Shown: positions 55,078 through 64,000 of the stretch, one piece after another
Layout of the letters: each line of letters begins with the position of its first letter
Position numbering within the stretch: position 1 is the stretch's first letter
Assembly: GCA_040755395.1 (NCBI GenBank)
Contig: JBFMAX010000002.1
Span: 186,001-250,000, forward strand
Source of the DNA: Nitrospirota bacterium
Lineage (GTDB): Bacteria; Nitrospirota; Nitrospiria; Nitrospirales; Nitrospiraceae
DNA length: 64,000 bases
Direction of reading: 5' to 3'
Notes under the pieces: model-generated
What the model saw: the letters and a program-made list of their open reading frames with translations, nothing else
Database searches by the model: none
What the model was told of the DNA's origin: nothing
Program-made: the position numbers and the translations under genes

Positions 55078-56885
55078 TCGTCGGTCACCTTCAGCAGGGC
55101 GAGAAACGCTTCCTGCGGCACTTCGACCCGGCCCACCTGTTTCATCCGCTTCTTGCCTTCCTTCTGTTTCTCCCACAGCTTGCGTTTGCGGGTGATATCG
55201 CCGCCGTAGCATTTCGCCGTGACGTTCTTCTTCAGGGCGCCGATCGTTTCCCGTGCGATGACTTTGTTGCCGATCGCGGCCTGGATGGCGATCTCGAACA
55301 TCTGCTTCGGAATCAGTTCTTTCATTTTTTCGGCCAACTGTCGTCCACGGTGATAGGCCCGCTCGCGATGGGTGATGAACGACAGGGCGTCGACCGGCTC
55401 GCCGTTGAGCAGGATGTCCAGCTTCACGAGGTCCGATTCCCGGTAGCCGATCACTTCGTAATCCAATGAGGCGTAGCCTTGGGTCTTGGACTTCAACCGA
55501 TCGTAGAAATCCAGGATGACCTCGTTGAGGGGCAATTCGTACGTAAGCATGACGCGGGTCGGATCCAAGTACTGCAGGCTTTTCTGAATTCCGCGCCGTT
55601 CCTGGCACAGCCGGAGGAGGCTCCCGACGTACCGTTCCGGCGTGATGATCGTCGCCAGGATGAACGGCTCCTCGAACAGTTCGATCGCATTGGGAGGCGG
55701 CAGCTTCGCGGGATTGTCGATTTCCAGCACCTCGCCCGCGGTCGTCAGGACGCGATACACCACGGTCGGCGCGGTGGTGATCAACGTAAGCCCATATTCC
55801 CGTTCCAGCCGTTCCTGGATGATCTCCATGTGCAGGAGGCCGAGGAATCCGCACCGGAAGCCGAATCCCAGCGCCAGCGACGTTTCCGGTTCATAGACGA
55901 ACGAGGAATCGTTCAAGCGCAGCTTCTGCAGCGCATCGCGCAGGTCTTCGTACTTCGCCGTGTCGGTGGAGTACAGGCCGCAGAAGACCAGCGGTTTGAC
56001 TTCTTTGTATCCGGGGAAGGGAGAGTCGGTCGGACGGACCGCGTCGGTGATCGTGTCGCCGATCTTGACGTCCGCGACTTCCTTCATATTGGCGCTGAGG
56101 TAGCCGACTTCGCCGGTCAGAAGCTGCGCGGTTTTGGTCCGCTTGGGCGTGAACTGCCCCACCTCGGTCACCTCGAAGATCCGGTCGTTGGACATGACCT
56201 TGATCTTCATGCCGGGCCGCACCGACCCGTCGATGATGCGGATCAACACGATGACCCCCTGGTAGTTGTCGAACCACGAGTCGAAGATCAGCGCCTTGAG
56301 CGGCTTGTCCGGCGAACCCGAGGGCGGCGGAATCCTGGCGACGACGGCTTCCAGCACATCCGGCACCCCCCTCCCCTCCTTCGCGCTGACCAAGAGGGCG
56401 TCGGCAGCTTCAAGCCCGAGGACTTCCTGGATCTGCTGCTTCGTGGCCTCGATGTCGGCGCTCGGCAGATCGATCTTGTTGATGACCGGAATGACGACCA
56501 GGTTGTTCGCCATCGCCAGGTGCACGTTGGCGATCGTCTGGGCCTGCACGCCCTGACTGGCGTCCACCAGCAACAAGGCTCCTTCACAGGCCGCCAGGCT
56601 GCGCGACACCTCGTAGGTGAAGTCGACATGCCCGGGCGTATCGATCAGATGGAGGGCGTACGTCTGCCCGTCTTTCGCCTGATACCGGATGGCGACCGCA
56701 TGGGCCTTGATCGTGATCCCGCGCTCACGTTCAAGGTCCATCGCGTCGAGGATCTGTTCTCGGAACTCACGGGCTGTGATGGCGCCCGTGGCTTCTAGGA
56801 ACCGGTCAGCGAGGGTCGATTTGCCGTGATCGATATGCGCGATAATGGAGAAGTTCCGGATGAGACTTTGCAAATCCCGGCTCAT
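55074..56885 (-). CDS. lepA: elongation factor 4
   Basis: The 603-residue GTPase has [18 protein letters not shown] (G1), DTPGHVDF (G3) and NKIDLPSAD (G4), and ends with the LepA-specific C-terminal domain ([29 protein letters not shown]...). It binds ribosomes and can back-translocate or help biogenesis. The start at 56885 fits the family, while the longer frame begins in the divergent bioA region. lepB overlaps it by four bases. Confidence 0.96.
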   Translation of the reverse strand: MSRDLQSLIRNFSIIAHIDHGKSTLADRFLEATGAITAREFREQILDAMDLERERGITIKAHAVAIRYQAKDGQTYALHLIDTPGHVDFTYEVSRSLAACEGALLLVDASQGVQAQTIANVHLAMANNLVVIPVINKIDLPSADIEATKQQIQEVLGLEAADALLVSAKEGRGVPDVLEAVVARIPPPSGSPDKPLKALIFDSWFDNYQGVIVLIRIIDGSVRPGMKIKVMSNDRIFEVTEVGQFTPKRTKTAQLLTGEVGYLSANMKEVADVKIGDTITDAVRPTDSPFPGYKEVKPLVFCGLYSTDTAKYEDLRDALQKLRLNDSSFVYEPETSLALGFGFRCGFLGLLHMEIIQERLEREYGLTLITTAPTVVYRVLTTAGEVLEIDNPAKLPPPNAIELFEEPFILATIITPERYVGSLLRLCQERRGIQKSLQYLDPTRVMLTYELPLNEVILDFYDRLKSKTQGYASLDYEVIGYRESDLVKLDILLNGEPVDALSFITHRERAYHRGRQLAEKMKELIPKQMFEIAIQAAIGNKVIARETIGALKKNVTAKCYGGDITRKRKLWEKQKEGKKRMKQVGRVEVPQEAFLALLKVTDE

Positions 56886-57035
56886 GCCTTGCGAAATCGG
56901 CCCATTATATGCGCTCGGTTCCGGGTTGTCAAAGAGAACACCCCTCATTATAATCCGGCATTCGCTCGTCGTTCCGAGCGCTCGATCGCCTCGACCGCCG
57001 TTCGGCGGTCGGCACGCCTGGGCCGATTCCCGTTC

Positions 57036-58415
57036 ATGAAGTCACGTTCCGACGCTGATCAACTGACCCGGTGGGATCGGAGGTATCTGTGGCATCCCTT
57101 TACCCAAATGCGGGAATGGGAGCGCGAGACGCCGATCATCATCGAGCGCGGCAAGGGGCCCTACCTCATCGACGCGCATGGGCGCCCCTATCTGGACGGC
57201 GTGTCGTCCATCTGGGTCAACGTCCATGGTCATCGCCACCCGGTGTTGGACCGGGCGATCCGCGACCAACTCGCGCGCATCGCGCACAGCACGCTGTTGG
57301 GGCTCAGTCATCCGCCGGCCATCAGGCTCGCGCGCGAGTTGGTCCGTCTCGCGCCCCGCGGCTTGACCCGCGTGTTCTACTCGGACGACGGCTCTACGGC
57401 CGTGGAAGTCGCGCTAAAGATGGCGGTGCAGTATTGGCAGCAACGTCGACCCCGCGTCCGTCCGAAGAACACCTTCCTGCATCTGACGCTGGCCTACCAC
57501 GGCGATACGGTCGGCGCCATGAGCGTGGGCCGGATCGAGACGTTTCACGCGCGGTTCACTCCGCTCCTCTTTCCCACGCTGACCGCCGATGCGCCTTACT
57601 GTTATCGGTGCCCGTTGAAACTCGCCTATCCGTCTTGCGGGATGGCCTGTCTCGACCCGATCGAGCAGGTGCTCAAGGCGCGACACCGGGACATCGCCGG
57701 TTTCGTCATCGAGCCGCTCGTGCAGGCGGCGGCCGGGATGATTACGGCGCCGCCCGGTTATCTGAAACGCGTCCGCGACCTCTGCACGAAATATCGCGTC
57801 CTCTTGATCGCCGATGAGGTGGCGACGGGCTTCGGCCGGACGGGGACGATGTTCGCCTGCGAGCAGGAGAGCGTCACGCCGGACCTGATGGCGATCAGCA
57901 AAGGTCTGACCGGCGGCTATATGCCGCTGGCGGCGACCTTGGCGACGGAGGAGATCTATCGGGCGTTCTTAGGCCGGTACGAGGACTGGAAAACGTTCTT
58001 TCACGGACACAGCTACACCGGCAATCCGCTCGGCTGCGCCGCGGCCCTGGCGAATCTGGAGGTCTTCCGCGAGGAACGGACGCTGGCTCACCTGCGCTCG
58101 AAGATCGCGGCGCTGAAGCGGTTGCTGCGCCCTCTGGCGAAGCTGCCCCATGTCGGCGACATTCGCCAACGGGGATTCATGGTGGGAATCGAGTTGGTCA
58201 AGGATCGCGCAACGCGGGAACCCTACCCGTTGGAGATGCGAATCGGACATCGGGTCGCAATGGAGGCCCGCCGGCGCGGACTGCTGATCCGCCCGCTGGG
58301 GAACGTGGTCGTGTTGATGCCGCCGCTCTCGACTCCTCGCGCGGCGTTGGTCCGTATGGTGTCGATCATCGGCGCATCCATCCGAGCGGTGGGTGGTGCG
58401 ACCGGCAAGGGTTGA
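57036..58415 (+). CDS. bioA: adenosylmethionine-8-amino-7-oxononanoate aminotransferase
   Basis: The 459-residue class III PLP enzyme has [23 protein letters not shown], the BioA N-terminus that begins with a Trp/His motif for the KAPA pocket. It also has [44 protein letters not shown] and PLP Lys in [14 protein letters not shown]. It makes DAPA in biotin synthesis. No other bio gene is near. The start at 57036 gives standard length; a weak ribosome site precedes. Divergent from lepA. Confidence 0.95.
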   Translation: MKSRSDADQLTRWDRRYLWHPFTQMREWERETPIIIERGKGPYLIDAHGRPYLDGVSSIWVNVHGHRHPVLDRAIRDQLARIAHSTLLGLSHPPAIRLARELVRLAPRGLTRVFYSDDGSTAVEVALKMAVQYWQQRRPRVRPKNTFLHLTLAYHGDTVGAMSVGRIETFHARFTPLLFPTLTADAPYCYRCPLKLAYPSCGMACLDPIEQVLKARHRDIAGFVIEPLVQAAAGMITAPPGYLKRVRDLCTKYRVLLIADEVATGFGRTGTMFACEQESVTPDLMAISKGLTGGYMPLAATLATEEIYRAFLGRYEDWKTFFHGHSYTGNPLGCAAALANLEVFREERTLAHLRSKIAALKRLLRPLAKLPHVGDIRQRGFMVGIELVKDRATREPYPLEMRIGHRVAMEARRRGLLIRPLGNVVVLMPPLSTPRAALVRMVSIIGASIRAVGGATGKG

Positions 58416-58444
58416 GCGGCGGCGATCGCCTCGGGGATGGCGGC

Positions 58445-59644
58445 ATGGTGACGAGCGATTTTCTGGTGATCGGCGGCGGCATCATCGGATTAAGTATCGC
58501 GCGGGAACTGCGCCGGCGGTTTCCTGACGCCCGGGTCGTCCTGATCGAGAAAGAGCCGGTGTGCGGCGTGCACGCCAGCGGCCGCAACAGCGGCGTGCTC
58601 CATGCCGGGTTTTACTACTCCCCGGACAGTCTCAAGGCCACATTCACCAAGCTGGGGAATGAACACCTGACGGCGTACTGCGAAGACAAGAAGCTGCCGC
58701 TCAACAAATGCGGCAAGCTCGTGGTGGCCAAACAGGAAGGCGAACTGGCTGCGCTGGACGAGTTGCTCCGGCGCGGCCGCGCGAACGGGATCGCGCTGGA
58801 GGAGGTGACCGAACAGGAGGCGAAGACGATCGAGCCGCGTGTCAAGACGTACCGACGGGCGCTGTTCTCGCCCCGGACCTCGACCGTCGATCCCGCGGCG
58901 GTCGTGAACGCCGTGCAAGCGGACGCGGTGGCGGAAGGGATTCAGATTCATCACGGCACGGCGTATGTGGGCCGGAACGATCGGCAGGTGCGCACGAATC
59001 GGGGGACGTACGAGGCCGGGTACCTGGTCAATGCGGCGGGTCTCTACGCCGATAAGATCGCCCGGGACTTCGGGTTCTCGGAACACTACCGGATTCTGCC
59101 GTTCAAAGGCTTGTACCTGTATTCGAGCGAGCCTCCCGGGGCGATTCGCACCAACATTTATCCCGTGCCGGACTTGCGCAATCCCTTCCTCGGGGTGCAC
59201 TTCACCGTGACCGTATCCGGCCGGGTCAAGATCGGGCCCACCGCGATTCCGGCCCTCTGGCGGGAACACTATCGGGGGCTCGCCAATTTTCGGCCGGGCG
59301 AGTTGCTCGAAGTGACGTGGCGAGGACTTGGACTGCTGATGCACTCCCGGTTCGATTTCGCGCGGCTGGCGCTGAGCGAGATGGCGAAATATTCCCGCTC
59401 ACGCATGGTCGCCTTGGCGGCCGAGTTGGTCGAAGGCGTCGAGTGGCGCCATTTCCGGCAGTGGGGAGATCCGGGTATTCGCGCGCAACTGTTGGATGTC
59501 CGAAAGAAACGCTTGGAGATGGATTTTGTCGTGGAAGGCGATCATCGTTCCGTCCATGTGTTGAACGCCGTGTCTCCGGCCTTTACCTGCGCGCTGCCGT
59601 TCTCCGGCTACGTGTGCGATCGGATTCGCGCGCTGACCGGCTGA
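58445..59644 (+). CDS. lhgO: L-2-hydroxyglutarate oxidase / dehydrogenase
   Basis: The 399-residue FAD protein starts DFLVIGGGIIGLSIARELRRR (Rossmann GxGxxG) and has ASGRNSGVLHAGFYYSPDSLKA, LNKCGKLVVA, VNAAGLYADKIARDFG and ends with a GYVCDRIRAL. This pattern fits the L-2-hydroxyglutarate dehydrogenase/LhgO family of the DAO superfamily, which oxidises L-2-HG to 2-oxoglutarate. The start at 58445 gives family length. It follows bioA by 29 bases, so may be cotranscribed. Confidence 0.92.
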   Translation: MVTSDFLVIGGGIIGLSIARELRRRFPDARVVLIEKEPVCGVHASGRNSGVLHAGFYYSPDSLKATFTKLGNEHLTAYCEDKKLPLNKCGKLVVAKQEGELAALDELLRRGRANGIALEEVTEQEAKTIEPRVKTYRRALFSPRTSTVDPAAVVNAVQADAVAEGIQIHHGTAYVGRNDRQVRTNRGTYEAGYLVNAAGLYADKIARDFGFSEHYRILPFKGLYLYSSEPPGAIRTNIYPVPDLRNPFLGVHFTVTVSGRVKIGPTAIPALWREHYRGLANFRPGELLEVTWRGLGLLMHSRFDFARLALSEMAKYSRSRMVALAAELVEGVEWRHFRQWGDPGIRAQLLDVRKKRLEMDFVVEGDHRSVHVLNAVSPAFTCALPFSGYVCDRIRALTG

Positions 59645-59664
59645 AGGCCGCGGCTGGTGCGCGG

Positions 59665-60462
59665 TCAGAACACGTCGACCCGTTCGCCTCTGCCCACCTT
59701 CAGCCGCTCGGCGGCGCTGGCTTCTTTGAGGAAGATTTCAAGTTGGCCGTTGCTGTTGATCAGCGCGCGGGGTTGGTCCGGCGTGCCTTCGCTGTAGCTG
59801 TCGACCAGGCCCTCGATGGTGATTCCGGCGAGGCGGATGATCGGATCGCGTTTGGTTACCCCTCGGACTTCTTTCACGTGCGCGGACGAAAGATTGGAGA
59901 TCAGGTTGCCGAACCGGTCGACATAGACGATCCGCCCCGTCATGACCTGTTGGTCCCAGGCCGGCTCGACGATCGGGAGCCGGACAGGGTCGCGAATCAG
60001 CCGGCCGAATGACCCGAGGGCCATACCCTTCGTCAGCCACGCCGCCGCCGGGGCGAAGAGATCGCGGCCGTCGAATGTCGCCCCTTCCGACTCCAGCCGG
60101 TACTGTCGATTCTCGATCTGCCGCACTTCGACGTTCGTCTCTTCCTGATAGATATAGCTGAGCAATCCGTTGTCCGGAGCGACGAAAAAGTAGCGCGAGC
60201 TGCTGACCAGCAACGGCCGTCGACGGCTGCCGACGCCTGGATCGACCACGGCCACGTGCACGGTCCCCTCGGGAAAGTAGCGGTAACAGGACTTCAACAG
60301 ATACGCCGCTTCTTCGATCTGGTGGGAGGTGACCTGGTGGGACAGATCGACGATCCGGGCCTGCGGGTTGATCCCGAGGATGACCCCTTTCACGCTGGCG
60401 ACGAAGTAGTCACGGTCACCGAAGTCGGTGAGCAGTGTGATGATGGAAATGGCAGGAGGCAT
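59665..60462 (-). CDS. S-adenosyl-L-methionine hydrolase (adenosine-forming), DUF62 family
   Basis: The 265-residue protein starts ISIITLLTDFGDRDYFVASVKGVI and has IVDLSHQV, VVDPGVGS, FVAPDNGLLSY and YVDRFGNLISNL, all SAM-hydroxide adenosyltransferase family marks. It is related to fluorinases and chlorinases but the family usually hydrolyses SAM to adenosine and methionine. It is convergent with lhgO and 38 bases downstream of greA. A 12-bp palindrome GTGACGCGTCAC (60482-60493) lies before its start. Confidence 0.9.
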   Translation of the reverse strand: MPPAISIITLLTDFGDRDYFVASVKGVILGINPQARIVDLSHQVTSHQIEEAAYLLKSCYRYFPEGTVHVAVVDPGVGSRRRPLLVSSSRYFFVAPDNGLLSYIYQEETNVEVRQIENRQYRLESEGATFDGRDLFAPAAAWLTKGMALGSFGRLIRDPVRLPIVEPAWDQQVMTGRIVYVDRFGNLISNLSSAHVKEVRGVTKRDPIIRLAGITIEGLVDSYSEGTPDQPRALINSNGQLEIFLKEASAAERLKVGRGERVDVF

Positions 60463-60499
60463 CGTCTTAAGACCGTGACGCGTGACGCGTCACACCTGT

Positions 60500-60976
60500 T
60501 TACAGTTCGTCGAATCGAATCTCGATGATCTCGTACTCCACGAGGCGGGCGGGCGTTTGTACTTCGACCAGCTCGCCGACACGGCGGCCGATGAGCGCCT
60601 TGCCGACGGGCGATTGAACCGAAATTTTCCCGTTCTTGAGATCCGCCTCATCCTGGCCGACGAGGATGTATTGCTTTTTTTCCCCGGATGCCTGTTCGAT
60701 CAGGACGACGGTCGCGCCGAAGACGACAGTGTCGCCGGACAGGTTCGCGGTGTCGATGATCCGCGCGTCCGCCAGCTTGCGCTCCAGCTCCGCAATGCGC
60801 GCTTCGATGAACCCCTGCCGCTCCTTCGCGGCCTCGTATTCGGCGTTTTCGCTGAGATCGCCGTGCCCTCTGGCTTCGGCGATCGCTTCGATGACCTTCG
60901 GCCGCTCGACCTTGCGCAGCCGGTCCAGTTCGGCTTTCAGCGCCTCATACCCTTTTTTGGTGATCGGTGTCGGCAT
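60500..60976 (-). CDS. greA: transcription elongation factor GreA
   Basis: The 158-residue protein has the GreA coiled coil ([38 protein letters not shown]) with the two acidic tip residues DLSENAEY, and a C-terminal FKBP-like domain ending [18 protein letters not shown]. It stimulates cleavage of backtracked RNA by polymerase. The start at 60976 has GGAGGG upstream and gives the family N-terminus. It is separated from carB by a hairpin terminator. Confidence 0.96.
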   Translation of the reverse strand: MPTPITKKGYEALKAELDRLRKVERPKVIEAIAEARGHGDLSENAEYEAAKERQGFIEARIAELERKLADARIIDTANLSGDTVVFGATVVLIEQASGEKKQYILVGQDEADLKNGKISVQSPVGKALIGRRVGELVEVQTPARLVEYEIIEIRFDEL

Positions 60977-61030
60977 GCTCCCTCCGGACCTTGACGCCCA
61001 GCTATCCCTCAAGCCGGCGAGACGTGCGCG

Positions 61031-61063
61031 AAAAGCGAGACTTGCCAGTCGCGCCAGTCTCGC
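61031..61063 (-). terminator. rho-independent terminator after carB
   Basis: In the minus direction, GCGAGACT (complement of 61056-61063) and AGTCTCGC (complement of 61035-61042) form a perfect 8-bp stem with a 13-base loop, followed by TTTTC. It lies 4 bases past the carB stop and ahead of greA. Confidence 0.65.
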
Positions 61064-61066
61064 GTT

Positions 61067-64000
<2,934 letters not shown>

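Noticed and set aside
60482-60493. 12-bp palindrome GTGACGCGTCAC as a terminator of greA
   Set aside because: No T-run follows on the minus strand; it might be a protein site, but nothing supports either reading.

Overview
The window is one GC-rich, gene-dense chromosomal segment from a Gram-negative bacterium that makes lipopolysaccharide. It encodes Kdo and heptose enzymes, a PagL-like outer-membrane lipid A deacylase, lipoproteins and periplasmic c-type cytochromes. Many small secreted or single-helix proteins, a BON protein, an SmbP-like protein, a two-CxxC ribbon protein and a kdsD-kdsA-pyrG-kdsB block together suggest Nitrospirota (Nitrospira-like). This is an inference from gene content; no rRNA or other taxonomic marker was compared. 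Both ends cut genes: the 3' part of a FAD/Fe-S dehydrogenase on the left and carB lacking its 5' end on the right.

Layout. 1-2.1 kb: fused FAD/Fe-S 2-hydroxyacid dehydrogenase, translationally coupled to a membrane-anchored di-heme peptide, then a MoaD/ThiS-fold protein. 2.2-10.5 kb, minus strand: hrpB, a peptidoglycan-binding lipoprotein, an FKBP isomerase, a small zinc protein, a degenerate receiver-LuxR regulator, a NarL-type regulator coupled to a PAS histidine kinase, and a phosphate-type binding protein. 10.7-22 kb, accessory and stress-like: MFS symporter, monoheme cytochrome, PIG-L deacetylase, CPBP-like membrane protein, micro-membrane proteins behind a candidate sigma-54 promoter, a candidate 6S-like RNA, triple-BON protein, HAD phosphatase, SmbP-like protein, FN3 protein and PagL-like protein. 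22.3-29.1 kb: a 1031-residue APH kinase/M23/class-III aminotransferase fusion, a coiled-coil lipoprotein, a CADD/TenA-like di-metal protein, a GYD protein and a ferritin-like protein. 29.2-34.7 kb: accA, dnaE and an RHH/PIN toxin-antitoxin pair. 35-43.2 kb: purH, purD, a Sua5-type gene, fmdB-like, an aminotransferase-coaD-rsmD run and radC. 43.3-64 kb: fusA2-like, an HtrA protease, an RCK_C protein, plsY, pgsA, then a minus-strand envelope block kdsD-kdsA-pyrG-kdsB-rfaE1-lepB-lepA, followed by bioA and lhgO (plus strand) and the SAM hydrolase, greA and carB (minus strand).

Several gene sets work together. The kds genes, rfaE1, plsY and pgsA supply Kdo, heptose and phospholipid precursors, with CTP from PyrG available for KdsB. 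LepB sits in the same coupled block, while the HtrA protease is nearby. purH/purD, carB and pyrG serve nucleotide synthesis. The kinase-regulator pair is coupled by an ATGA overlap, as are several other neighbours.

Intergenic DNA is rich in families of short repeats. One is a roughly 100-160 bp hairpin element present twice whose arms differ by compensatory changes. Another has entered the hrpB reading frame. No CRISPR array, integrase, transposase, rRNA or tRNA was seen. The strongest items for follow-up are the triple-domain fusion enzyme, the covarying hairpin repeat and the candidate 6S-like RNA.
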